Notes under the pieces: generated by a model
What the model saw: only the letters and a program-made list of their open reading frames with translations
What the model was told of the DNA's origin: nothing
Databases searched by the model: none
Position numbers and translations under genes: made by a program
Part shown: one piece after another, positions 53,025 through 62,093 of the stretch
Numbering within the stretch: position 1 is the first letter of the stretch
Layout of the letters: the number at the start of each line of letters is the position of its first letter
NCBI GenBank assembly: GCA_048058975.1
Contig: JBLLNP010000014.1
Span: 1-64,000, forward strand
DNA from: RHLJ01 sp048058975
Lineage (GTDB): Bacteria > Bacteroidota > Rhodothermia > Balneolales > Balneolaceae
Length of the DNA: 64,000 nt
Reading direction: 5' to 3'

Positions 53025-55494
53025 TATTGGTAGTATTTGATGCTAGATTACTTATCCCAGAATAGATAATAACGTCTTCTTTGGTAAGATTTTCTTTTCC
53101 TGTTCCAATTACAAACTTGATGGCATCAAGATGGTTTTCAAGATTGATGTTTTGAAGATAGGGTTTGGTAATCTTGGTGATGTCTTCCGGCTTCAGCTCG
53201 ATTTGATCAACCAAAATTGGCCAGCGATTTTGGAGCACAATCCATCGGAATAATTTCTTGGGGTCCACTTTACCTTGTTCTAAAAGAACGATATTTCGAT
53301 ATATGGTATACTGATTAGCTAGGCGTTTAACAGCTCGGGGATTGCTACCAATCAGATTGTGGTACTCCCTCAGCAAATGCTCAATATCTTCGGTGGTTTC
53401 ATTTACTTTTTCCAGTACGATGGATTGAGCGGCTTCAAAACTGATTTGATGTTCTTCCAACATACTGTTGAGATCTGCATCTCCTGAAAGAATTTCAGCC
53501 TGGCTTGTCTGGTTAAATGCGGCTTTAAAGGCTTCTATATTCTCCTCAGAATCCTTTTTTTCTTCCTGATCTTTTGCATTCAGTATATAATCCCAGTATT
53601 TGCTTATCTGAGTAGGAGAAGGGTTGGGGAGTCGAACGGATAACTGGAAATTTTTCTCAATAAAGGAATACCCAAGCTTGGTTCCTTTTTTTACGGTATC
53701 CGAATATTTGGCGTATTCATGCTCAAAGCTTTTTGCAATCCAGTGTTTATCGGCTGCTACAAGGTAAAATACCTTTTGCCTGTTGAACATGGTTTGAATG
53801 CCTTCCAATAGTTTGATGATATATCGCGAATCGCAACGATCAAGATCATCAATAAAAAAAGCGATTCTAAAGGGGTTCTCTTTTGAACCGGATCTTTTTT
53901 GGATAGAGTTGATCAAATTGTCAAAATGACTTCTTATTGCTTCTGCTGGGTTTTCGGTTTTAGCAACAAAAAGGCGGGCATTTTCTGCATTGCGCATGAG
54001 TAAGAATTTACTCCATGACTGGATTATTGTTATTAAAGAACCTCCACCAAGTAAAGCAAGAATAGTTATATCAGGTTGCCCTATAATCGGCTGTAGAAAC
54101 GAAAATGTAGAGGAGAGTTGTGATTCAAATTGTGCACCAATTAAAACAATAAAGGCTAGTACAATGAAAAAGATAATCAAATGAAGAGATGGTTTATTAA
54201 ACCTATTTATCAATTCGCTCAAAACAAAAAACCAACGTGAGTAAAAAGGTCTTTTCCCCTTAATTTGTTCCTTTGATTGTTTATAAAGTGCATCCAAAAA
54301 CGTCCACCAGGGCGGATCTACATGCTGGTTTTCCCAGGCATTATAGTGAATAACAATCCATTTATTATCTCCGTGTTTTTGCAGGCCTTCTTCAAGAAAT
54401 TTCATGAATGAGGATTTGCCTTCTCCCCATCTTCCCTGGAGATGAGCCATAAAGGAATAGCATTTTTCCTTTCCGAAAATGTCATTATTGATGATACGTG
54501 CCAAATCCTCAGCTATAGGTTTTCGGCTTAGCCGGTCTTCACTGGAAGGGTCATCGAGATGAAAGTCGATTTTATCGTAAGGAGAGTTATCTGTTTCGGG
54601 AGGGGCGGGTGTTGGTTCGGACTTTGAACGTTCGGTTGTTCCCATCTCCTTCCAGCCACCGCTTAAATCTTTAACTAGTCTATGTTCATCTGATCTAGGA
54701 TAGGGTAATGTCATAGAAATAGAAGAAGACTCAAAACCATAAATATCTTCATAAATACGAAATGGATTTAAAACGGAGTCTTCAGAGTTTCTGGTCAGCA
54801 AATAATATAGGGAGGTATCAAAAATCGAAGTTAACTGGAAATTTTTGTATCTCTTGCGCAACTCCTGTACGTGCTTGATATCAAAAAACTCATCAATCGG
54901 TTTATATTTTACAGATGAAACAGCTATTAGTATTGGGTTTTCATGCTCATGAATATAATATGAGCCAATCTTAACTGGAGGCCTAGGCGATCGGACTAAG
55001 TCTATCGGGTTTATCTTTAAACCGATTAAGATTTCATTATAAAATCTAGTGTATCCGCTTTCTTCCGGTGAGTCAGAGTGTACTACAATTATTTGCTCCG
55101 GCCCTGGAACTAAATCAACGCCTAAAGTTATGTTAGCATCCCCTTTTCTGTATCTCCCTTGAATATTAATGTTAAGACTTGTTATTTGTTCTTCTTCAAG
55201 AGTTTCAGACTCCTCAAAAGCTTTCTGTGGTGCTTCTTCAACCACTTCACTTTCTGTTGTTTGTTCTTCAACAGAATCACTCTTTTGCAAAAGATTTTCG
55301 ATTTCTGGAGTTAAACTTTTTCTTATTGATTCATCGTGAGGGCCATCGCCTAAAAAATATTCGAAATACTGTTTCCAATGGTCGGGCACACTCCAAGGGG
55401 AATCTTGGTATTGTTCAAATACATCTACTACTAAACCGTAATTTGGGCCAAAGTCTTTTTGAAATATCTCTAAGATATGTTTACTCACTGGCAT
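53017..55494 (-). CDS. KAP-family P-loop NTPase with 2-oxoglutarate-dehydrogenase-E1-like N-terminus
   Basis: Residues 14-47 (FGPNYGLVVDVFEQYQ...SVPDHWKQYF) match the N-terminal motif of 2-oxoglutarate dehydrogenase E1 / Kgd. An acidic linker (70-105) and an unassigned alpha/beta region (108-265) follow. The KAP NTPase has Walker A GRWGEGKSS (354-362), two TM helices inserted at about 437-455 and 474-492, and Walker B FFIDDLDRCD (546-554). KAP proteins are membrane-bound ATPases linked to phage defence and signalling. The N-terminal fusion is unusual and suggests a docking element that mimics or binds a dehydrogenase complex. Confidence 0.8.
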   Translation of the reverse strand: MPVSKHILEIFQKDFGPNYGLVVDVFEQYQDSPWSVPDHWKQYFEYFLGDGPHDESIRKSLTPEIENLLQKSDSVEEQTTESEVVEEAPQKAFEESETLEEEQITSLNINIQGRYRKGDANITLGVDLVPGPEQIIVVHSDSPEESGYTRFYNEILIGLKINPIDLVRSPRPPVKIGSYYIHEHENPILIAVSSVKYKPIDEFFDIKHVQELRKRYKNFQLTSIFDTSLYYLLTRNSEDSVLNPFRIYEDIYGFESSSISMTLPYPRSDEHRLVKDLSGGWKEMGTTERSKSEPTPAPPETDNSPYDKIDFHLDDPSSEDRLSRKPIAEDLARIINNDIFGKEKCYSFMAHLQGRWGEGKSSFMKFLEEGLQKHGDNKWIVIHYNAWENQHVDPPWWTFLDALYKQSKEQIKGKRPFYSRWFFVLSELINRFNKPSLHLIIFFIVLAFIVLIGAQFESQLSSTFSFLQPIIGQPDITILALLGGGSLITIIQSWSKFLLMRNAENARLFVAKTENPAEAIRSHFDNLINSIQKRSGSKENPFRIAFFIDDLDRCDSRYIIKLLEGIQTMFNRQKVFYLVAADKHWIAKSFEHEYAKYSDTVKKGTKLGYSFIEKNFQLSVRLPNPSPTQISKYWDYILNAKDQEEKKDSEENIEAFKAAFNQTSQAEILSGDADLNSMLEEHQISFEAAQSIVLEKVNETTEDIEHLLREYHNLIGSNPRAVKRLANQYTIYRNIVLLEQGKVDPKKLFRWIVLQNRWPILVDQIELKPEDITKITKPYLQNINLENHLDAIKFVIGTGKENLTKEDVIIYSGISNLASNTTNNG

Positions 55495-55571
55495 CTTTTA
55501 TTCCCTATAATTCTTATTACTCCCAACTAAAAGTATTTAATAGTAATTATGGCTACCTCGTTATGTGGAAT

Positions 55572-56516
55572 CTATAATTCTATCCTCATTCCTTCAAACG
55601 CTACTTTATATCCAAGATTCTCAACCTGCTTTCGCTCCATGCTGTTCAGGATCAATGGATTGGTATGATTGAAGTGAACAAAGATAATTTTCGATTTTTC
55701 AGAATCGGGCAAATCTTTAAACAATTCCAGACTTTCTTCCACAAAAGGATGTGGAATCTCTCTCATATCACGATTTGGGAGTTCATTCTGATCGAAGAAG
55801 GTAGCATCCAGGAAAGCATAATTCACTTTAGAGATTTCATCCACTATGCTCCGATTCCAAACATTCCACTTATTGATATCCGGAATAAACAGAACTTTTT
55901 TGTTTTGAGACTCAATTCGGTAGCCAACCGTTTCAGAGTACTCATCCCGGTGAGGAACCAAAAAAGGAGTTACAGATAGATGCTCAGAGACATGGATGAT
56001 CGAATCAGCTTTTTGAGTGACGGGCTCGATATTATTGTAGCGAATAAGTTGATCCCACGGTCCGTTTTCATGCAGGTACAAGTTCATTCTGGGCATGGCA
56101 TACACGGGAACTCCTGAAGCCCCCATAACTTCATGGCCAAGCTGTATCAAACCTGTATAATGACCAATATGAGCGTGTGTTAGAAAAACCCCGGAGAGTT
56201 CATCAATACCAGATTCTGACTTCAGATGATGAAGCTGCTCTTTGAAATCCGGTGTCGCTTCAAATATCCATTGCTTATTCGAAGTTTTATCAATAAGCCC
56301 CAAACTGGTGGCATGACGTTTATCTTCCTTCCCACTCCAATAAAGCTGACAATTTGCTTTCTCACAATTAGCCTGAGGAAATCCTGCATCCTGAGCGATT
56401 CCTAGAACAGTGATGAATTGGCTTGATGCGGGAGGGTGTTTTGTGCTGTTGGAAGTGCAATTTAATAGTGCAAAAGTGAGCAGTAAAGAAGAGAAAAGGT
56501 GTTGGAGTGTTTTCAT
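55572..56516 (-). CDS. MBL-fold hydrolase, PqqB-like lipoprotein
   Basis: The ATG at 56516 gives a lipoprotein signal (LTFALLNC); the codons further upstream lie in a repeat, so I reject them. The protein has the PqqB-like start GIAQDAGFPQANCEKANC (two conserved Cys), a metallo-beta-lactamase site LTHAHIGHYTG near residue 120 (one His of the HxHxDH replaced by Ile-Gly), and later DATFFD and HFNHTNP stretches. The substrate is unknown; no other pqq gene is here. Confidence 0.8.
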   Translation of the reverse strand: MKTLQHLFSSLLLTFALLNCTSNSTKHPPASSQFITVLGIAQDAGFPQANCEKANCQLYWSGKEDKRHATSLGLIDKTSNKQWIFEATPDFKEQLHHLKSESGIDELSGVFLTHAHIGHYTGLIQLGHEVMGASGVPVYAMPRMNLYLHENGPWDQLIRYNNIEPVTQKADSIIHVSEHLSVTPFLVPHRDEYSETVGYRIESQNKKVLFIPDINKWNVWNRSIVDEISKVNYAFLDATFFDQNELPNRDMREIPHPFVEESLELFKDLPDSEKSKIIFVHFNHTNPLILNSMERKQVENLGYKVAFEGMRIEL

Positions 56517-56550
56517 TCCCAAATGAAGGAAAAAAGAACAAATAATAAAA

Positions 56551-56655
56551 GTCATCCTGAGGATACTTCCTGCCGAAGGCATCCCTTTGGGAGAAGGATC
56601 TGCATAAAAACTAAGCTGTGCAGATTCTTCTCCCGAGTAATCGGGATCAGAATGA
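56551..56655. repeat. GTCATnCTGA-type long inverted repeat
   Basis: A 105-bp element begins GTCATCCTGAGGAT and ends GATCAGAATGAC, with inner imperfect arms GGATCTGCA/TGCAGATTCT around a 14-nt loop. It lies between the MBL and NTF2 genes. It is the longest of the three GTCATnCTGA elements and looks MITE-like. Confidence 0.65.
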
Positions 56656-56678
56656 CTGGTTAGTGAATGGCAACAAGA

Positions 56679-57050
56679 TTATCCACCCATTTTAGCAGAA
56701 TCGTAGTAGAAGCGGATATTGGTGATCTTACCATCCTCCCAGGTTTGTACCTCTACCTCTTCGATCTTCATGCGCCCACCGCCTTTGAAGGATGCATCAA
56801 TCCAGGACTCCATAAGTACCTTTCCGTTACCGGGATCTTGTGCAGCAGCAGTAATTCCTGCATCGTGGATTTTTTCAAGGCTTTCCAGCCATTGAACCTG
56901 AAAATCACGGTTAGCTGCTTTTCCTTCGACCACATCTCCATTGCCTTCGGTTTTAACAACGTCATCATGGTAATACATGTCGAAGGCGTCGAGAAGTTTC
57001 CCTTCTCCCATTAATTCATAAATATGATAGGCTCTTTCTAAGTTTGTCAT
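56679..57050 (-). CDS. NTF2-like / SnoaL-fold protein
   Basis: The 123-residue protein has the cone-shaped NTF2-like pattern: RAYHIYELMGEGKLLDAFDMYYHDDVVKTEGNG and the C-terminal strand pair KIEEVEVQTWEDGKITNIRFYYD. SnoaL-like polyketide cyclases and DUF4440-type proteins belong here. Substrate and catalysis cannot be read from it. Confidence 0.8.
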   Translation of the reverse strand: MTNLERAYHIYELMGEGKLLDAFDMYYHDDVVKTEGNGDVVEGKAANRDFQVQWLESLEKIHDAGITAAAQDPGNGKVLMESWIDASFKGGGRMKIEEVEVQTWEDGKITNIRFYYDSAKMGG

Positions 57051-57204
57051 AGTGCTATTTGTTGGTTAAGTGATTATTGAATGTAGCTTTTTCTCACTTA
57101 TAACAAATAAAGAAAGGAATAAGGGACACTTAAAAAAAATCTTAAAAGTTTCATTATAATCAGACTAAAGGAATAGCTTTCATTTAATTAAGACCTATAA
57201 AATT

Positions 57205-58121
57205 ATGAGCGAGATAAAGATTTTTAGATTGAATCAATATGAGCAGTTATTTGGTCTTGCAAACCCATTAAATGAATTTATATTTCGTGGTGAAGGGTCT
57301 TATGAATATGGCTTTAAATCTACGTTAGAAAGGATAGGTTATAATTCTTTTCACGATGGAAAATATCTATTGGAAATAGAAGAAAATATAATTGACGAAT
57401 TTAGATCAATAGCAGGGTTGCACGAAATAAATGCCTTTAATTTTTCCACAATAGAACTATTGTCTCTATTAAGGCATTATGGAGGTCCAGTAAGGTTTTT
57501 AGACTTTACTTATTCTATTTATATAGCTGCGTACTTTGCTTGTTTGACACCAAATGAATATGGGGTTATCTGGTGCTTAAATAGAGACTCTTTGGATGAG
57601 AAATTTACAGAAGAACGAGAATTCTTAAAGAATGATGAAGATAGAATTAGTAATTCTAAACTTAAGCACGAAAAAATTGGGTTTATAGAAGGTGTTTTTA
57701 AAAGTAAGAAAGTAGGGAACGAACTTATTTATTTTAATCCATTAAGAAGTAATAAAAGGATTTTTTCTCAACAAGGAACATTCCTCTTTCCTGAGTCAAT
57801 TAGAAACAATTTTAAAGATACATTATGTGAATTTTTAGAAATTGAAGAAGAGAAAAAAAGATTCTATTTAAAGAGAGTTTTGAAAGGAGAGGCAAAGATT
57901 ATGATTTTCATGAAATGGAAGAGCCTTTCATAAAAAGCCCATCTTATTCAAAATATAGTCTGGTAAAAATAATTATCCCTGATTACGTTAAGACAGATAT
58001 TCTAATTGAGCTGCATGAAATGAATATAAATCATTACACTTTGTTTCCTGACTTAGAGGGTGCTGCAAAATATGTGGAGGCTCAAGCTTTATGGGCAAGA
58101 ATAATTAATGATTTTAGTTAG
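57205..58121 (+). pseudogene. FRG-domain protein, frameshifted
   Basis: The first frame (57205-57933) has the FRG signature FIFRGEGSYEYGFKSTLERI, LLSLLRHYGGPVRFLDFTYSIYIAAYFAC and the tail FSQQGTFLFPESI. After about 57873-57900 the coding passes to the next frame, open from 57873 to 58121 as GKDYDFHEMEEPF, then SLVKIIIPDYVKTDILIEL and FPDLEGAAKYVE, the usual FRG C-terminus. The gene is strikingly AT-rich beside its neighbours. FRG proteins are often near toxin or phage-defence genes. The single-base shift could be an assembly error. Confidence 0.75.
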
Positions 58122-58124
58122 AAA

Positions 58125-59234
58125 CTAACTCCTCTCCAACATCCGCTCTAAAGAAAGCACCGCGTATTTAGTGATCTCTTCTGAAACTGAAATCTGGTTT
58201 ACCACTTCGCCTTCTTCCAGTTTTTCGAGGCTCCATAAAAGATGGGGGAGGTCAATGCGGTTCATGGTCAGGCACGGACACATAAACGGGTTAAGCGAGA
58301 CAATTTCTTTATCAGGATGTTCGTCAGCTATGCGGTTTACCAAATTCATTTCGGTGCCAATCGCCCATTTGCTTCCGGCGGGAGCAGCAGCTATGGTTTT
58401 AATGATAAAGTTGGTGGATCCATTGTAATCAGAAGCACGAACAACCTCATAGGTGCATTCCGGATGCACAATAATGTTCATATCCGGCTGTGTTTTGCGG
58501 AGGTTTTCAATGTGTTGCACATTAAACTTCTCATGTACGGAACAGTGTCCTTTCCACAAAATCACTTTTACATCTTCCCACTCACCTTCGTACTCAAAAG
58601 TTTGAGTTAAGGGTGCATATACGGCCATTTGTTCCAATGGAATTCCCAGGTCGTAGGCAGTATTTCTTCCTAAGTGCTGATCCGGTAAAAACAAAATGCG
58701 CTCTTTTTTTGTGAAAGCCCACTTCAACATTTTCTTAACATTACCGGATGTGACGCAAGCACCGCTATGTTTCCCAACAAAGCCTTTTATGGCTGCAGTA
58801 GAATTCACATAAGTAAGTGGCAGGATAGTATCTCCCCAGATTTCCTGCATTTTAGCCCAGCCTTTTTCAGTCTGATCGATATTGGCCATATCTGCCATTG
58901 AGCACCCGGCGCGCATATCAGGTAAAATTACTTTTTGATCAGGTCCTGTAAGCATATCGGCAGTTTCGGCCATAAAATGCACTCCGCAAAAAACGATGAA
59001 CTCAGCTTCTGGAAGTTCAGCACAAATCTGTGCAAGTTGCAGAGAATCACCACGGGCATCCGAAAACTGGATAACTTCATCCTTTTGGTAATGGTGACCA
59101 GGGATAAAAAGGCGATCTCCGAATTTCTCCTTGATCTCTCTTACGCGGGCTTCCATTTCCTGCACAGAAAGTTCACTGTATCGCTTTGGTAGCGACACTT
59201 CCGATTCAATTTCTAAAATATCTAGTACATCCAT
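58125..59234 (-). CDS. nadA: Quinolinate synthase
   Basis: The 369-residue NadA condenses iminoaspartate with dihydroxyacetone phosphate using a [4Fe-4S] cluster. It has the substrate motif GHHYQKDE near residue 42, CGVHFMAETADML near 83, the cluster Cys candidates in AGCSM, SGACVTSGN and FMCPC, and HPECTYEVV near 245. NadB (L-aspartate oxidase) is not in the window. It is followed by nadC on the same strand and faces the cysteine desulfurase that could help build its cluster. Confidence 0.95.
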   Translation of the reverse strand: MDVLDILEIESEVSLPKRYSELSVQEMEARVREIKEKFGDRLFIPGHHYQKDEVIQFSDARGDSLQLAQICAELPEAEFIVFCGVHFMAETADMLTGPDQKVILPDMRAGCSMADMANIDQTEKGWAKMQEIWGDTILPLTYVNSTAAIKGFVGKHSGACVTSGNVKKMLKWAFTKKERILFLPDQHLGRNTAYDLGIPLEQMAVYAPLTQTFEYEGEWEDVKVILWKGHCSVHEKFNVQHIENLRKTQPDMNIIVHPECTYEVVRASDYNGSTNFIIKTIAAAPAGSKWAIGTEMNLVNRIADEHPDKEIVSLNPFMCPCLTMNRIDLPHLLWSLEKLEEGEVVNQISVSEEITKYAVLSLERMLERS

Positions 59235-59311
59235 GATTGCTTTGCCATTGAATCACTAAGGCACAAAAGTATATAAAATTTAGTGATTTTGTGTTTTTTA
59301 GTGGCGATTAA

Positions 59312-60142
59312 CTAATTCAAATTAAAACTTATATCCAACGCTTTCACAGAATGGGTTAGCCATCCCAGTGAAATGATATGTGCACCGCATCCTTTATAGT
59401 CCGCAATGTTTTCAGGAGTAATCCCTCCTGATACTTCCACTATAATTCCTTCAGGAATCATAGAAACAAACTCTTTTACTTCAGCGGGAGTTCGATTATC
59501 CAGCATGATCACATCGGCTTTTGCTTCAACAGCTTCCAAAACTTGATCTTTGGTTTCTGTTTCCACTTCGATTTTAACCATGTGCCCAACATTCTTTCGA
59601 ATCATTTCAACCGCTTTGCTAATACTACCTGCTGCTTTGATGTGATTGTCTTTAATCATCACCGCGTCATCTAAACGAAAGCGATGGTTTTTCCCTCCGC
59701 CACACGTTACCGAGTATTTTTGAAGTGCCCGCAATCCGGGCAGTGTTTTCCGGGTATCTGTTATGGTGATGGATTCATCATTCAGCAAAGAAACTACTTC
59801 ATGTGTAGAAGTAGCAATCCCGCTCATGTGTTGTACCAGGTTTAGTATTACTCTTTCCCCGGAAAGAAGTGCATGGAGTGAACCTTCAACTTCAGCTATT
59901 TTTTCTCCTTTTTTAACAAAGCCGCCATCCTGCTTGAAAAGCTTAACAGATACATCTCCATCCAACTCTTCATATACAAGATTCAAAGCAGCCAATCCGG
60001 CCATAACTCCATCTGCCTTAGCAACAAATTCGCCATAAGAACGATCATTTTTGCTAAATACAGAAGATGTGGTCAGATCGCCCATTCCGAGGTCTTCTTC
60101 TAGTGCTTCCCGGATAATTTTTTGAAACAGAATTCGGTTCAT
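59312..60142 (-). CDS. nadC: Nicotinate-nucleotide pyrophosphorylase (carboxylating)
   Basis: The 276-residue enzyme joins quinolinate and phosphoribosyl pyrophosphate to nicotinate mononucleotide. It carries EEDLGMGDLTTSSVF near residue 13, TRKTLPGLRALQKYSVTCGGGKNHRFRL from about 140, and MIKDNHIKAAGS and ETETKDQ in the catalytic barrel. It is upstream of nadA on the same strand (77 bases apart) and divergent from the desulfurase gene. Confidence 0.95.
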   Translation of the reverse strand: MNRILFQKIIREALEEDLGMGDLTTSSVFSKNDRSYGEFVAKADGVMAGLAALNLVYEELDGDVSVKLFKQDGGFVKKGEKIAEVEGSLHALLSGERVILNLVQHMSGIATSTHEVVSLLNDESITITDTRKTLPGLRALQKYSVTCGGGKNHRFRLDDAVMIKDNHIKAAGSISKAVEMIRKNVGHMVKIEVETETKDQVLEAVEAKADVIMLDNRTPAEVKEFVSMIPEGIIVEVSGGITPENIADYKGCGAHIISLGWLTHSVKALDISFNLN

Positions 60143-60223
60143 TTGAGGTGTTTGCCGGTTTGATTTTGGCTATTTTCAAAGGGACGGAAAAGATACAGGT
60201 TTAAAATCACAAGAGCGATATAA

Positions 60224-61387
60224 ATGATTTATCTCGATTACGCTGCAACTACCCCAATGAGTGACAAAGCTCTGGAGGTGTATGTGAATGTGGCGAAACA
60301 CTATTATGGCAACGCCAGTAGTTTGCATGATACCGGCTCTTCAGCTAAACAAATAAAAGAAGCTTCTGCTAAAACAATTGCCAAAATATTGAATGCTGAA
60401 GCAAAAGATATTCATTTTACTTCCGGAGCATCAGAATCGAATTTCCTGGCTATTCAGGCTTTGCTGGATGGAAGAAAGAAGGCGGGCAAACATATCATAA
60501 CAACAAAAACAGAGCATTCTTCTGTTAAGGATGTGTTTGAAAAACTTAGCACAGAGGGCTATAGAGTAGACTGGCTTAATGTAGATGAATTTGGAAGGGT
60601 TCAACCCGAAGAACTAGACAAGTTGATTACAGACGAAACAGTGCTCGTTTCTGTACAAAACATAAACTCCGAGATTGGAACCATTCAGCCCATTAAAGAA
60701 ATAGGGGCATTTCTAAAAACGAAAGGAATACTTTTTCATACGGATGCCGTTCAGAGCTTTGGTAAGATTGCGGTAGATGTAAAAGACCTGGGTATTGATG
60801 CTCTTTCTATTTCTTCGCATAAAATTTATGGACCCAAGGGAATGGGTGCCGTATGGATTAATCCCGATATTGAATGGACGCCGTTTCTTGGGGATACCAA
60901 TCAAATCAAAAAGCTGAAAAACGGGACGGAAAATGTGCCGGGAATAGCTGCATTTGCTACGGCAGCCAAGGAAAGTGAAGCAGGGTTAACCGATGAGTTC
61001 CTGAGAATAACGAACATCAAATCTGAGTTTGTGAGAAAGCTTTCTGAGCTGGATCACGAATCTGTGATTGAGGGAAATTCCGGGAATGAATCGCCTTTTA
61101 TTCTGGGAATCAGGTTTCCGGGAATGGAAGGCCAGTTTATGATGCTGGAATGCAGTCAGGCAGGATTGGCAATTTCTACGGGGAGTGCATGTCAGGTTGG
61201 AAGCGATAAGCCGAACAGAACAATGAAAGCTATTGGGAGAACCGATGAGGAGGCGAGAGAGTTTGTACGGTTTTCATTCGGAAAGAATGTAAAAGAAGAT
61301 CACCTGGACGAGATTGTTGGCAAAATAGATACTATCTTAAAACGACATTTTAATAAAGTGAGAAGGCCAAATAAGGTCAACCTCTGA
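60224..61387 (+). CDS. Cysteine desulfurase (NifS/IscS-like)
   Basis: The 387-residue PLP enzyme strips sulfur from cysteine. DYAATTPMSD opens it, FTSGASESNFLAI binds the cofactor near residue 67, SISSHKIYGPKGMG near 193 carries the PLP Lys, and STGSACQVGS near 320 carries the catalytic Cys. It is divergent from nadC/nadA, a recurrent association because quinolinate synthase needs an Fe-S cluster. IscU-type scaffold genes are not adjacent, so a dedicated NadA role is plausible. Confidence 0.92.
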   Translation: MIYLDYAATTPMSDKALEVYVNVAKHYYGNASSLHDTGSSAKQIKEASAKTIAKILNAEAKDIHFTSGASESNFLAIQALLDGRKKAGKHIITTKTEHSSVKDVFEKLSTEGYRVDWLNVDEFGRVQPEELDKLITDETVLVSVQNINSEIGTIQPIKEIGAFLKTKGILFHTDAVQSFGKIAVDVKDLGIDALSISSHKIYGPKGMGAVWINPDIEWTPFLGDTNQIKKLKNGTENVPGIAAFATAAKESEAGLTDEFLRITNIKSEFVRKLSELDHESVIEGNSGNESPFILGIRFPGMEGQFMMLECSQAGLAISTGSACQVGSDKPNRTMKAIGRTDEEAREFVRFSFGKNVKEDHLDEIVGKIDTILKRHFNKVRRPNKVNL

Positions 61388-61404
61388 TAAAGTAATTTAG
61401 TTTT

Positions 61405-62028
61405 ATGAAAAGAATATTCAGATTAAATGCATTATTGCTTCTTTTAGTTACCAGTTTTGCGTGCCAAAAAGCGCAAGATACAAGCACTCAAAATCAATCT
61501 ACTTCACAAGCTTCAACTAATATCGTTCCTGCAGCGGAGCCTGTAAATGCCAGAATTAATCTGGTGAAATTCAGTGATTATCAGTGCCCGGCTTGTAAGG
61601 TATTTGTCCCTTTTGTTCATCAACTTAAAGAGGATTTTGGTGATGAAATAAGCGTAACCTATAAGCATTTTCCTTTAAGTATCCATCCCTATGCGCACGT
61701 GGCAGCACGATCAGCTGAAGCAGCAAGAGTTCAGGGAAAGTATCAGGAAATGCATGATATGATATTTGAAGGTCAGGAGCAGTGGTCCCGGGGTAATGCG
61801 GAAGCAATTTTTATTGGCTATGCGCGTGCTTTGGAACTGGATGTAGAAAAATTCAGGCAGGACATGAATTCTGCCGACATGAACCGGATTGTAATGGCAG
61901 ATCGAAGAGAAGGTCGTGATCTCGGGGTTAACTCAACGCCCACTTTTTATGTAAATGGCAGGAAGCTCGAAAATAACCCAGGTTCTTATCCAGCTTTTAA
62001 AGCACTTGTAGAACAATACGCAGAATAA
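61405..62028 (+). CDS. DsbA-like thioredoxin-fold lipoprotein
   Basis: The 207-residue protein has a lipoprotein signal (LLVTSFAC) and a thioredoxin-fold DsbA-type domain from about residue 49. The active site is DYQCPACKVF near residue 57, followed by HFPLSIHPYAHVAARSAEAARVQGKYQEMHD, and by cis-Pro NSTPTFYVNG near 176. It probably acts as an envelope thiol oxidase or isomerase. It lies 17 bases after the desulfurase and ends in a terminator. Confidence 0.9.
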   Translation: MKRIFRLNALLLLLVTSFACQKAQDTSTQNQSTSQASTNIVPAAEPVNARINLVKFSDYQCPACKVFVPFVHQLKEDFGDEISVTYKHFPLSIHPYAHVAARSAEAARVQGKYQEMHDMIFEGQEQWSRGNAEAIFIGYARALELDVEKFRQDMNSADMNRIVMADRREGRDLGVNSTPTFYVNGRKLENNPGSYPAFKALVEQYAE

Positions 62029-62049
62029 ATTAATGCATACAAATTTCCC

Positions 62050-62082
62050 AAGGTTCTGGTTGTTTCAATCGGAACCTTTTTT
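62050..62082 (+). terminator. Rho-independent terminator after the DsbA-like gene
   Basis: AAGGTTC (62050-62056) pairs with GAACCTT (62072-62078), with an inner TTG/CAA extension, and runs into TTTTTT. It is 21 bases after the stop. Confidence 0.75.
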
Positions 62083-62093
62083 ATTTTCAGGCT

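Noticed and set aside
55572..56582. Start of the MBL protein at 56582
   Set aside because: The first 22 codons lie across the GTCATnCTGA repeat and before a clear lipoprotein signal at 56516.
57205..57933. An intact short FRG protein ending at 57933
   Set aside because: The missing C-terminal FRG segment is present in the next frame immediately downstream.
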